A DNA stretch of 47,984 bases, taken from a virus. The DNA lies in IMG/VR virus record IMGVR_UViG_3300030329_005062, positions 1-47,984 of that record. One strand, 5' to 3'. The stretch's first letter is position 1. Every line of letters starts with the position of its first letter. Of this stretch, positions 18,093-25,952 are shown piece after piece. Under the pieces are notes generated by a model. That model saw nothing but the letters and a program-made list of their open reading frames with translations. It had not been told where the DNA came from and did not search any database. The position numbers were made by a program, and so were the translations under genes.

Positions 18093-18766
18093 TGAAAATT
18101 TATACCACACTTAAAGGACTACTTTTAGGGATTATTTTAACTATGTTCCTATCAGGTTGTTACGTATACACAGACGCTTATTATTCAGACCCTATTTATG
18201 AACCTTACTATGGTACGGTTAATCATAATTTATATTATTGGAACAATAATGTGTATTATGGGTATTATAGTGGATTTTATTATTATTATGGTATTCCACA
18301 TTACTATCCATGGTGGTACTATTACACACAACAACCAGCTTTTCATTACCACGTCCACACTCACGTACATATTCATTGTGATAAAGGAAATTATGTTTAT
18401 GGACATAGAGGTCGTAAATTTAATAACAAAGACTCACGTTCATACAAACCAAATAAAGTAAGGATTAACGACGGTAAGGTAACCTCTACAACAAATCCTA
18501 TTAGAACTAATGTAAATAAACCTAATAGAACTAACAATAATAAAGTTAATACTAATAGGAATAACAACAAAACTAATATTAATAGAACTAATAACAACAA
18601 AACCAACATTAATAGAAATAATATTAATAGAAGTAATAATAAACCTAACAATAAAACTAACATTAATAGAAGTAATAATAAATCTAATATTAATAACTCT
18701 AAGAGTAACAATTCCTCAAAACCAACGTATAATAAAAGGAACACAAATTCCCGAAAACCCAAATAG
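18092..18766 (+). CDS. Tyr-rich, Asn-repeat lipoprotein
   Basis: 224 residues. A signal peptide ends in the lipobox LSGC (Cys about 23), so the mature protein would be lipid-anchored in the host envelope. Residues 24-90 are extraordinarily Tyr-rich with a cluster of His (HYHVHTHVHIHCDKG); the last 90 residues are Asn/Lys/Arg/Ser repeats of the type NNNKTNINR. It is positively charged at the C-terminus. The layout suggests an envelope-surface or peptidoglycan/LPS-interacting protein. No family recognised; superinfection exclusion is one possibility. Followed by a strong terminator. Confidence 0.8.
   Translation: MKIYTTLKGLLLGIILTMFLSGCYVYTDAYYSDPIYEPYYGTVNHNLYYWNNNVYYGYYSGFYYYYGIPHYYPWWYYYTQQPAFHYHVHTHVHIHCDKGNYVYGHRGRKFNNKDSRSYKPNKVRINDGKVTSTTNPIRTNVNKPNRTNNNKVNTNRNNNKTNINRTNNNKTNINRNNINRSNNKPNNKTNINRSNNKSNINNSKSNNSSKPTYNKRNTNSRKPK
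18500..18710 (+). repeat. Degenerate short tandem repeats encoding Asn-rich tail
   Basis: Imperfect units such as AACAACAAAACTAATATTAATAG recur in this stretch in fragments, encoding (N)NKTNINR-like blocks. Slippage in such A/T repeats would change tail length without frameshift when whole units are gained or lost. Confidence 0.6.
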
Positions 18767-18792
18767 GACTGACAATTTGTCACTTAACTTAT

Positions 18793-18838
18793 AATGGTAT
18801 ACATTTTGTAGTAAAACTTTGTGTATACCATTTTTTTT
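18793..18838 (+). terminator. Rho-independent terminator after the lipoprotein gene
   Basis: Perfect 11-bp arms AATGGTATACA (18793-18803) and TGTATACCATT (18822-18832) with an 18-base loop, running into eight T residues. It ends the operon from 13236 onward. The loop and right arm overlap the promoter of the sigma-factor gene. Confidence 0.85.
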
Positions 18839-18849
18839 GTGTACTTTTG
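18818..18849 (+). promoter_or_regulatory. Host-type promoter of the sigma-factor gene
   Basis: TTTG at 18818-18821, 20 bases, then TACTTTTG at 18842-18849, a full match to the Bacteroidota consensus TTTG / TAnnTTTG. The TTTG sits at the 3' edge of the terminator loop. The ATG at 18873 follows a 23-base leader. Confidence 0.7.
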
Positions 18850-18872
18850 TAACTAAATTAAAACTATATATT

Positions 18873-19679
18873 ATGCGTAGAGACACTAAACAAGCTTTCA
18901 TCAATCAAGAAGAAATATCTCACTATTTAAAAGATATTCGTAAATTAACAGTATTAACCCCAAAACGAGAAAAACAATTAGCTGAAAAAATGCTTTCAAA
19001 AGAAGTTACTCAACAGGAGGTTGAGGATATACAACAAGAACTTATACAAGGAAATTTAAGATTTGTAATAACCGTGGCCAAAGAGTACCAAGGTCAAGGT
19101 ATAGATTTAGCAGATTTAATAGCAGAAGGTAATTACGGGTTAGTAAAAGCGATTAAAAACTTTGATTGGTCCAAAGGATTTCGATTTATTTCTTATGCTG
19201 TATGGTGGATAAAACAATCAATACTACAATGTCTAAATGAACACGCTAGAACAATAAGACTACCGGTCAATATAGTACAAGCGATTCAAAAACAGAAAAA
19301 AAGAATTGATAATGAAATTACTGAATTAGATGAAAAACTAGCATTACTACCAACAACAATTAAATACGATAGACCTATTAATGAAGAAGGGGATACACTT
19401 TTAGATTTAATAGAAAATAAAGACGCTTTATCTCCAGAACACATTTTTGAAAGTGAAAATCAAATCAAAGATGAATTAATTAAAATTATGAGTGTGTTAG
19501 ATGAAAGAGAGAAGTATATTGTAATATCTTATTTTGGTTTAAACGGCACACCTAAAAACTTACAAGAAATCGGAAATGAATACAGTTTAACCAAAGAAAG
19601 GGTTAGACAAATAAAGGAAAAAGCACTAAGAAAGTTAAGAAATGAGAGTTATTCTTTACTCGACCACCTAACTGATTGA
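18873..19679 (+). CDS. RpoD-like sigma-70 family sigma factor
   Basis: 268 residues from ATG 18873; the frame is open further upstream to a TTG, but that lies within the terminator. Region 1.2 (SHYLKDIRKLTVLTPKRE), region 2 (GNLRFVITVAKEY, DLIAEGNYGLVKAI, GFRFISYAVWWIKQSI), a short region 3 and region 4 (LQEIGNEYSLTKERVRQIKEKALRKLR) are all present. It resembles the primary sigma of Bacteroidota rather than T4 gp55. It probably redirects host polymerase to phage promoters. Its own promoter is host-type, suggesting early expression. Confidence 0.93.
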   Translation: MRRDTKQAFINQEEISHYLKDIRKLTVLTPKREKQLAEKMLSKEVTQQEVEDIQQELIQGNLRFVITVAKEYQGQGIDLADLIAEGNYGLVKAIKNFDWSKGFRFISYAVWWIKQSILQCLNEHARTIRLPVNIVQAIQKQKKRIDNEITELDEKLALLPTTIKYDRPINEEGDTLLDLIENKDALSPEHIFESENQIKDELIKIMSVLDEREKYIVISYFGLNGTPKNLQEIGNEYSLTKERVRQIKEKALRKLRNESYSLLDHLTD

Positions 19680-19686
19680 TATTTAT
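19678..19686 (+). promoter_or_regulatory. Candidate late promoter box GATATTTAT
   Basis: GATATTTAT overlaps the stop codon of the sigma gene and lies 13 bases before the ATG at 19700. No TTTG element is present upstream. Confidence 0.4.
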
Positions 19687-19699
19687 TTTAAAAAGATAA

Positions 19700-21031
19700 A
19701 TGAAAAAAAGGTTTTTTCCATTCTTAATTGGGTTGTCAGCACTACTGGTATCAGGCTCAGCTGCATTCTATTCTGTATTTGGATTAAGTAAACTATTTGC
19801 AGGAGCAGCCACACAAGTTCTCATTATGGCAGGTTCACTAGAATTCGCTAAACTTGTATGTGCATCACTACTGTACCAATACTGGGATACAATTAATAAA
19901 TGGTTACGATTTTATTTATCTATAGCAGTATTTGTTTTAATGGTAATCACTAGTGGTGGTATATATGGATTCCTGTCGGGAGCATACCAAGAAACAGCAA
20001 CTAAATCAGAATTCTTAGACAAATCATTAGCTGTATTAGAAACTAAACAAGGTAGATTCGAAGAACAGAAAAACGATTTAACAATTGAAAAGACTCAATT
20101 GAATACAACCATTTCTGATTTAAGAACTTCATTATCAAATCCAACATCAGTATCATATTGGGATGAAAATTCGCAATCGGTAATTACAACAACATCTAGT
20201 TCTACAAGAAGAGCATTACAGAAAGAATTAGAAACAACAATTGTTGATAGAAATAATGTAAATCTAAAATTAGAAGCTGTAATGGATTCCGTAATGAGAA
20301 TTGATACTGAATTATTAGATTTAGAAATTAACAATGAAGAACAGAGAGAATTAGGTCCATTAAAATATCTATCAGAAACAACTGGTAAAGATATGGGACA
20401 AGTTGTTAATTGGTTTTTACTATTAATTATATTTGTATTCGACCCATTAGCGATTGCTATGGTAGTAGCAGCTAACTTTGCTTTTGCACAGATAAGACCT
20501 AAAAAAGATAAAGTTCCTTCCCCCCATTATTCTCCACAACCAATTCTACCCAAAGAAGAACCAATATATACCGAAGAAGACGAAAAAAGAATGGATATAA
20601 TCGGTCAAAATGGTAACGACGGAATACATTATGAAGAAAAAAAAGAAATACAAGTAACTGAACCAATTCCACTAAAAAAATTGGATGATGAAAAAAAAGA
20701 TAAAGATTATCTAACCTCAATCGACACATACCCGTTAGAGTGGGATGAAAATAATGATACAAAAAAAACAGAACCTACACCAATAAAACCTACCACTGAT
20801 GAATTAAATAAATTGGAGGAAGTACTCACAAATTTGAGTAAAAAGACTAATATTGGAAAGACAAAAGAAGACTTAGCTACTTTAACAGATACCACTCAAA
20901 CTTTAATAGTAGCTAATGACGATAATAAAAATGACTCAGAAGATAAAACTCAAGACGAGTTATATATGGAAAGTTCAGATGATAGAAATGTTAAAAGAAA
21001 AAGAACATTACGATATAGAAAAAGAAAATAG
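19700..21031 (+). CDS. Four-helix membrane protein with periplasmic or cytoplasmic coiled coil
   Basis: 443 residues. Membrane segments lie near 7-27, 33-58, 72-93 and 235-262. Between the third and fourth is a 130-residue coiled coil (LDKSLAVLETKQGRFEEQKN onward). After the fourth helix is a 180-residue acidic, Lys/Glu-rich, probably disordered tail ending KRKRTLRYRKRK. No family is recognised. The 3' end overlaps the amidase gene by about 44 bases, which ties it to the lysis and envelope block. Confidence 0.82.
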   Translation: MKKRFFPFLIGLSALLVSGSAAFYSVFGLSKLFAGAATQVLIMAGSLEFAKLVCASLLYQYWDTINKWLRFYLSIAVFVLMVITSGGIYGFLSGAYQETATKSEFLDKSLAVLETKQGRFEEQKNDLTIEKTQLNTTISDLRTSLSNPTSVSYWDENSQSVITTTSSSTRRALQKELETTIVDRNNVNLKLEAVMDSVMRIDTELLDLEINNEEQRELGPLKYLSETTGKDMGQVVNWFLLLIIFVFDPLAIAMVVAANFAFAQIRPKKDKVPSPHYSPQPILPKEEPIYTEEDEKRMDIIGQNGNDGIHYEEKKEIQVTEPIPLKKLDDEKKDKDYLTSIDTYPLEWDENNDTKKTEPTPIKPTTDELNKLEEVLTNLSKKTNIGKTKEDLATLTDTTQTLIVANDDNKNDSEDKTQDELYMESSDDRNVKRKRTLRYRKRK

Positions 21032-21599
21032 CAAGGATTTATTCTATGTTAAAAAGAAAGGGCTTAAAAGACAAATAATTTTAGCTCATACTTCGAGAAA
21101 CCACACAGGCTACCAGCAATCCCTAAACCTTAGATATGGTGGAAAGTACACCAAAATACCTACTTTTATAGTTAAAAGAGATGGGGGTATAATTAAAAAT
21201 TTTCCACCTGAATATCACTCGGAATTTTTTGGTGATGAAAAAATAGACAAGTATTCTATAACCATCACTTTAGAAAATAGAGGGTGGCTCGTAAGAAATA
21301 CACAAAACGGTGAATATATAGACTGGTTAGGTGATATTTATAAGGGTGAAGTTATAACAAAAAAATGGAGAGGCAAACTTTTTTGGGAACCTTACACAAC
21401 TAAACAAACCGAAAGTGTTAAAAAATTGGTTGGTGATTTGTGTGAGAAATTTAGAATTCCTGAAAAATTTATAGGCCATAATGTAAAATTTGAAGGTGTT
21501 GAAAGATTTAAAGGAATTGTATGTAGAAGTAATTATAGTGAACATTGGACAGATTTAAGTCCAGCTTTTAATTTTGAATTATTAACTAAAGAAAAATGA
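20988..21599 (+). CDS. N-acetylmuramoyl-L-alanine amidase (Amidase_2/T7 lysozyme-like)
   Basis: About 203 residues from ATG 20988; the frame also opens at 20979 and 20916, but those starts run deeper into the preceding gene. Motifs follow Amidase_2: IILAHTSRN (zinc His), FIVKRDGGII, YSITITLENRG (Glu strand), FIGHNVKF (second zinc His) and a Cys in GIVCRSNY that may be the third ligand, then LSPAFNF. It would cleave the stem peptide from muramic acid at lysis. It ends in an ATGA overlap with the next gene. The metal-site residues are assigned by position only. Confidence 0.8.
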   Translation: MLKEKEHYDIEKENSKDLFYVKKKGLKRQIILAHTSRNHTGYQQSLNLRYGGKYTKIPTFIVKRDGGIIKNFPPEYHSEFFGDEKIDKYSITITLENRGWLVRNTQNGEYIDWLGDIYKGEVITKKWRGKLFWEPYTTKQTESVKKLVGDLCEKFRIPEKFIGHNVKFEGVERFKGIVCRSNYSEHWTDLSPAFNFELLTKEK

Positions 21600-22156
21600 A
21601 AAAACAAAGATTAAACAAAAATTATAAAGATTATCGAGATAACTGGTATGATGATATGAAAACTTATCTAGATAAATCTAGAAGATTAATGGAGCAAGTT
21701 ATGTCATCTCCAGAACCACAAGAGAGAATGACAGAAAGAGAGGAAGAAAAAAGTGAAGAGTATACCGTTTCTGGTGGTAAAATTATTATTCATGGGTATG
21801 ACATAAGTGATTTAGATTTAACAGATGACGAAAAAAATTCATATCAGGAGACAATGGATGATTTTATAGAACAAGTATCTGATTTAGTTGACTATGGTCC
21901 CCTTCAAATATACGCAAACGATGTGACATGGCAAGGAAATTTAATTAAGTATGATGTCGAATTTTTCTTTAGTATTGGAGAAACAAATGGAGCCTACATT
22001 AACTCACAAATGACAAAGGTAGATGCCGAGTTTATTGATATAGTAGAAAAATTAAAAAGCTTTTATGATTTATTTTCTGCAAAATGGGCTAAAGTAATTG
22101 CAAATAGAAAAAAGACAGAATCTCAGAAAAAAGAGGAACCTGGAGCTATAGAATAA
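21596..22156 (+). CDS. Unknown acidic protein in the envelope block
   Basis: 186 residues, overlapping the amidase stop (ATGA). The N-terminal 60 residues are charged and helical (DDMKTYLDKSRRLMEQVM); residues 60-160 form an alpha/beta domain with YTVSGGKIIIHGYDISDLDL and a repeated-strand section. No motif is recognised. Same-operon context with amidase suggests a virion or lysis-related role. Confidence 0.75.
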   Translation: MKKQRLNKNYKDYRDNWYDDMKTYLDKSRRLMEQVMSSPEPQERMTEREEEKSEEYTVSGGKIIIHGYDISDLDLTDDEKNSYQETMDDFIEQVSDLVDYGPLQIYANDVTWQGNLIKYDVEFFFSIGETNGAYINSQMTKVDAEFIDIVEKLKSFYDLFSAKWAKVIANRKKTESQKKEEPGAIE

Positions 22157-22175
22157 TATATTAAACAAATAAAAA

Positions 22176-22490
22176 ATGGAATTTTTAAAAAAATCTTGGA
22201 AATTTATTGCTGGAGCAGTGGGATTCCTAGTGGGATTGGTGTGGTTTATGAATGCCAATTCAAATAAAAAAGTTAAAGAATTAAAGAAAAACATCAAAAC
22301 TAATGAGAAAAAAACTAAAGAAGTTGATAAAAAAATAGATGATGTAAAGAAGAAGAAAACTGTGACTAAGAAAAAAATAGTGACAACAAACCAAGAAATA
22401 AAAAATGTTAGAAAGAAGAAACCTGTAGTAAAAAAGAAAACAGGAAATAACGCTGCAAAGTCAGTGAGAAACAGAATTAAGAAAAAATGA
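22176..22490 (+). CDS. Single-pass membrane protein with Lys-rich coiled coil
   Basis: 104 residues. One hydrophobic helix (about 9-27, FIAGAVGFLVGLVWFM) is followed by an extremely basic Lys/Thr/Val coiled coil to the end. The N-in topology would place the basic tail outside or, if reversed, on cytoplasmic nucleic acid. A holin or spanin-type role is possible given the neighbouring amidase, but nothing proves it. The stop overlaps a 28-codon ORF. Confidence 0.75.
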   Translation: MEFLKKSWKFIAGAVGFLVGLVWFMNANSNKKVKELKKNIKTNEKKTKEVDKKIDDVKKKKTVTKKKIVTTNQEIKNVRKKKPVVKKKTGNNAAKSVRNRIKKK

Positions 22491-22573
22491 AAAAAACAAT
22501 TTGTAAATTTATATGTGCAATAACCTTTAAAAAGATTTGTTTAGGTTTATGTGACACTAAATGTTGTAAATAA
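22487..22573 (+). CDS. 28-residue cysteine-rich microprotein
   Basis: ATG at 22487 overlaps the previous stop as ATGA, a coupling signal common in this genome. The peptide has six Cys in 28 residues (positions 6, 10, 18, 22, 26, 27) and is basic and partly hydrophobic (MKKTICKFICAITFKK). It might bind a metal or sit at the membrane. Too short for family assignment. Confidence 0.5.
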   Translation: MKKTICKFICAITFKKICLGLCDTKCCK

Positions 22574-22588
22574 AAACCTTAATATACT

Positions 22589-23263
22589 ATGAAACAATTT
22601 ATATTAATTTTAACTCTAATTTTAGGGATAGGAATGAATACCTATTCACAAACACAATTAACTACAGCTGTAGATTTTACACATACAGATTTGGATGGTA
22701 ACACACACAATTTATTTTCTATTTTAAATAGTGGAAAATGGGTAGCTATTGATTTTCACGCTTATTGGTGTGGAACATGTATGACATTAGCTGCAGATTT
22801 TGGACAATCCTTCCAAGACTATGGATGTAATACAAGTGATGTGTTTTTTATGACCATAGAACTTGAAGGCACAACCAATCAATGCCAAGATTTTGACAAT
22901 AACTACGGTGGTGGACACGACGTACCTTATTTGTGTAACGCCAGTAGCATACATAATGATTATGGAATACAAGCATTTCCTACAATCATTTTAATTAATC
23001 CTAACGGAATTATAGTAGAACAAGACATATGGCCTTTCGACACTAGTATAATGGCTTCTACATTATCCAGTCATGGATTAAACCCATCAACGTGTAGTGG
23101 TACAGTTTCTATTGGTGAAATAGAGGATGTGTCATACAATTTTAATAATAATAACAATAGAATGTACGACTTATTAGGGAGAGAATACGAAGATTATAAA
23201 TCGATTCCTACTGGGTCAATGTATATTCGTAATAACACTAAATACATAAAAACAAAACAATGA
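22589..23263 (+). CDS. Secreted thioredoxin-fold protein with type IX sorting-like tail
   Basis: 224 residues. A signal peptide ends near NTYSQ. The thioredoxin/TlpA-like domain has the redox site CGTC (C61, C64) in HAYWCGTCM and the cis-Pro segment AFPTIILINPNG. After an Asn-run linker the C-terminus reads MYDLLGREY, IPTGSMYIRN, KYIKT, strongly resembling the short C-terminal domains that route Bacteroidota proteins through the type IX system. The same ending occurs in the protein at 38646. Redox role in the periplasm or at the cell surface is inferred. It overlaps the next gene by four bases. Confidence 0.85.
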   Translation: MKQFILILTLILGIGMNTYSQTQLTTAVDFTHTDLDGNTHNLFSILNSGKWVAIDFHAYWCGTCMTLAADFGQSFQDYGCNTSDVFFMTIELEGTTNQCQDFDNNYGGGHDVPYLCNASSIHNDYGIQAFPTIILINPNGIIVEQDIWPFDTSIMASTLSSHGLNPSTCSGTVSIGEIEDVSYNFNNNNNRMYDLLGREYEDYKSIPTGSMYIRNNTKYIKTKQ

Positions 23264-23862
23264 AAAAAATTTTAGCATTATTAGTAATCGGATTAGTAGG
23301 ATATTTTGGTTACACATATTTAAACACAGAAAATAAAACCGAAACTATCCAAGTAGAGGATGCACCTGTAAAGGTTTCGATTATGTACATTAATTCTACT
23401 GACCAACCTCAAACAATTAGAGCAACTTGGGGTATTAATAAACCTGATACTACGGTTATTGCTCCTGGAGATTCAGTTAAGATTCAATCTAATTGTAGTC
23501 CTAATGGTAGAGTATTACCTACAGAATGTTCAGAATTCCACTGTCAATTACTACCACCAGCTTCTTTAAAACAACCGAACCCATCGACAGGAAACTTTTG
23601 GTTAAGTTACCAATTGGAACCAGGTGGCACTGTAAAGTGTATTCGTGACGGTTTATGGTATAGTAATCAAGATAATGAAGGAGCAGGACCTATGGACAAT
23701 TATATCTGGTCAGAATATACAAATTGGAAATATGAATTAGTGTGGAGTAATAATCCACATAACCAACAAGGAAATGAGATAGTTAATACATTAGAAATAA
23801 AAACAGTTGAGTGTACATCCGTTGCGGACCCTTCGAGCCCATCAAAATTTTCATGTAACTAG
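23260..23862 (+). CDS. Exported Cys-rich protein, unknown
   Basis: 200 residues. An N-terminal hydrophobic segment (MKKILALLVIGLVGYFGYTYL) is a membrane anchor or signal. The exterior part has eight or so Cys, a strand-rich segment (VKVSIMYINSTDQPQTI) and ends in SPSKFSCN. It is translationally coupled (ATGA) to the thioredoxin-fold gene upstream, so that enzyme may help form its disulfides. No family recognised. Confidence 0.75.
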   Translation: MKKILALLVIGLVGYFGYTYLNTENKTETIQVEDAPVKVSIMYINSTDQPQTIRATWGINKPDTTVIAPGDSVKIQSNCSPNGRVLPTECSEFHCQLLPPASLKQPNPSTGNFWLSYQLEPGGTVKCIRDGLWYSNQDNEGAGPMDNYIWSEYTNWKYELVWSNNPHNQQGNEIVNTLEIKTVECTSVADPSSPSKFSCN

Positions 23863-23887
23863 ACTAAATAAACTTAAATAATAAAAA

Positions 23888-24841
23888 ATGAAAAAACTAT
23901 TAACCTTTCTTCTTATCGGAACAATGTTCGGATGTGGAGTAATTAATTTAGATAAAACAGCTGAAAAAGATTGTACAACTAAAAAAGAATGTTGTAAAAA
24001 AGATAAAACTGCGGAGGATATAAAAACTTCCCAAACTTTTAAACCAAAATTCGATGTAGATGGGTCAACTTGTGGTGCATCACCAACCGTTAACGCTAAT
24101 TCAGTACAATTTGGTACGGCTGATTCAGACGGTGCAGGTAGAGTAGTTTCACAACAAGGATATAAAAGTATTACACAAATTAGAGCTAAAGCAGATTTTA
24201 GCCACTTAACTAGTAATTTTGTTGTTTCTACTTTTTATATGGTAAACAACCCTACTAACCCATCATTACAACCTAAAGGTGGTGATTATTGTGACGCTGG
24301 AGGTAATAACCCACAATGGAACTGTCAAGAAGTAGACTTCTTTGAAACAAATAAAAATGTAGTATTCCAACATACTATGCATATTGGAGATGGAAGTAGT
24401 TCCGCACCTCAAAACTATCAAATAAGTTATTCTACGACGCAAGATACGTGTTTTACAGACTTAACACCAAAACAAGGATTAGTATCATGGGGTGGCATTA
24501 AATTAAGTGACCCAGTAGATATTATTATTGATTTGGATTCTAATGGTATGACGGTTACTTTTTCACAAGACACTATTTCTACAGTAGTTTATAAAATGGG
24601 ACCAGGATTTGATGGTTCTACTTTTGATGATGACCAAATTAAACGTTGGGAACAAGGAAGACAACAAGGATATTGGTTAGTTTTAAGTCAATGGCAAGAT
24701 TTAAAAGGTCCATGGGCTCCAGGCTCTAAACAAAATTTATATAATTGGTCTTGTTCATTTGGTAACTTATGTGGAGCTTCTGAAGGAAACTACTTTAAAG
24801 TTTATGACATTGAAGTGGACGCAGAATCTATAATAAAATAA
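23888..24841 (+). CDS. Lipoprotein with glycoside-hydrolase clan-B-like jelly roll
   Basis: 317 residues. A lipobox (MFGC, Cys about 16) indicates envelope anchoring. The body looks like a concanavalin-type beta sandwich; E148-V-D150-F-F-E153 matches the E-[LIV]-D-x-x-E catalytic signature of clan GH-B (GH16/GH7), with the preceding Cys and following Asn and His (HTMHIGDG) also reminiscent of that clan. It might cleave or bind a host glycan. Assignment rests on one motif and fold impression, so an inactive lectin-like protein remains possible. Confidence 0.7.
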   Translation: MKKLLTFLLIGTMFGCGVINLDKTAEKDCTTKKECCKKDKTAEDIKTSQTFKPKFDVDGSTCGASPTVNANSVQFGTADSDGAGRVVSQQGYKSITQIRAKADFSHLTSNFVVSTFYMVNNPTNPSLQPKGGDYCDAGGNNPQWNCQEVDFFETNKNVVFQHTMHIGDGSSSAPQNYQISYSTTQDTCFTDLTPKQGLVSWGGIKLSDPVDIIIDLDSNGMTVTFSQDTISTVVYKMGPGFDGSTFDDDQIKRWEQGRQQGYWLVLSQWQDLKGPWAPGSKQNLYNWSCSFGNLCGASEGNYFKVYDIEVDAESIIK

Positions 24842-24861
24842 TAAAAAATACAATAAACAGT

Positions 24862-25560
24862 ATGAAAAAAATTAAATTAACAGAGGAAGATTTAACAGAT
24901 ATAATTTCACAGGTTATTTCTGAGCAATACTATGGTGGAGGAATTATAGAAAAAGGAGACGTACCTTGTGATATATGGTGTAAAAGAAAAGTAGCTATGA
25001 GACGTTCTAGAGGTGATGTAGTAAAAATGATACAACATCTGTTAGCACGAGGTTGTGGAGATTACGGACCATACGGAGGTGACTATTATGGCGGTGGTAT
25101 GAATAGAGGTTGTAGAGACAACTGGACATCTTGTGACGGTAAATTTGAAAAAGAAACAAAAAAAGCTGTAGAAGAGTTCCAAGGAAACTTTAGCGGATTA
25201 AAGGTAGATGGAAAAGTAGGAGCAAAAACTCTAGCAGCACTTTGTGGTGTATGTGTCTCTCCTGGACTTCCTGGACTTACAACAGGATTTAATTTATGTG
25301 TTGATTGTGATTGTACTGAAGAAATAGAAAAAATTGATGTAGAAGAAAATGGTATTGAGGATGTTTTAGAAATTATTGGAGATGTAGATATTGATGATTG
25401 GGATAAAGACGGAAGATTACAAATAGGAGACGGAGTAAAAAACTGTAATAGAATTAAAGCCTGTTTATATTATGCTAACTCTAAAAAAGGAGAAAAATGG
25501 TACTACTTTACCAGATGTATGCAAGGAAAATTTCCTAATCTAGATAGAAGATACCAATAA
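24862..25560 (+). CDS. Tagged peptidoglycan-binding protein
   Basis: 232 residues. Residues 1-21 (MKKIKLTEEDLTDIISQVIS then E) form the shared leader ending I-S-E. Residues about 49-115 are a PG_binding_1 domain (VVKMIQHLLAR, FEKETKKAVEEFQ, LKVDGKVGAKTLAAL) interrupted by a Gly/Tyr-rich loop. An EF-hand-like loop DWDKDGRLQIGD lies near 186-197. It is Cys-rich. Likely packaged in or attached to the virion for cell-wall contact; the packaging idea is inferred from the leader. Confidence 0.85.
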   Translation: MKKIKLTEEDLTDIISQVISEQYYGGGIIEKGDVPCDIWCKRKVAMRRSRGDVVKMIQHLLARGCGDYGPYGGDYYGGGMNRGCRDNWTSCDGKFEKETKKAVEEFQGNFSGLKVDGKVGAKTLAALCGVCVSPGLPGLTTGFNLCVDCDCTEEIEKIDVEENGIEDVLEIIGDVDIDDWDKDGRLQIGDGVKNCNRIKACLYYANSKKGEKWYYFTRCMQGKFPNLDRRYQ

Positions 25561-25569
25561 GATTAAATT

Positions 25570-25941
25570 ATGAAAAAACTAATACTAATATTATTATTAT
25601 GTGTACCAACACTAATTTTTTCCCAGAATAACTTTAGTGATGATGAGATGATTAAAATAGATTCCCTATTTCAAGTGTACGAACAAACTGATAGTTTACA
25701 AAAATTAGAAATTAAATTACTTAATACACAATTATTAAATTACAAAAAGTTACATGAACAAGATAGTTTACATATTGCTTTTCTAATGGAAAAAACAAAT
25801 CTATTAGACCAAAGAATAGAACTATACATGGATTTAACCAAAGAACTAGAACCAAAGTGGTTTAAAAGACCAGCAGTTCAGTTTTTTTTAGGGGCAGCGA
25901 CAATTGTTGGAGCTTCGTGGGTAGTATCTAATGTTCGATAA
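25570..25941 (+). CDS. Exported coiled-coil protein with C-terminal membrane helix (spanin-like)
   Basis: 123 residues. A signal peptide ends near LIFSQ; residues 30-95 form a coiled coil (LEIKLLNTQLLNYKKLHEQD); a C-terminal hydrophobic segment (VQFFLGAATIVGASWVV) closes the protein. Signal plus coiled coil plus terminal helix next to wall-active genes resembles phage spanin-type lysis proteins. No direct spanin homology can be claimed. Confidence 0.75.
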   Translation: MKKLILILLLCVPTLIFSQNNFSDDEMIKIDSLFQVYEQTDSLQKLEIKLLNTQLLNYKKLHEQDSLHIAFLMEKTNLLDQRIELYMDLTKELEPKWFKRPAVQFFLGAATIVGASWVVSNVR

Positions 25942-25948
25942 TATTTAT
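25940..25948 (+). promoter_or_regulatory. Candidate late promoter box AATATTTAT
   Basis: AATATTTAT overlaps the stop of the preceding gene and stands four bases before the ATG at 25953. No TTTG at the -33 distance. Confidence 0.5.
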
Positions 25949-25952
25949 AGAT

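Noticed and set aside
18397-18783. Minus-strand Leu-rich ORF opposite the lipoprotein
   Set aside because: It is the mirror of the Asn-repeat codons, not a plausible protein.
18819-18872. Upstream extension of the sigma-factor frame to a TTG
   Set aside because: It lies inside the terminator and promoter; sigma homology begins after the ATG at 18873.
20916-20987. Longer amidase start
   Set aside because: It would deepen the overlap with the preceding membrane-protein gene to 116 bases; homology-like sequence begins after 20988. ATG 20979 remains possible.
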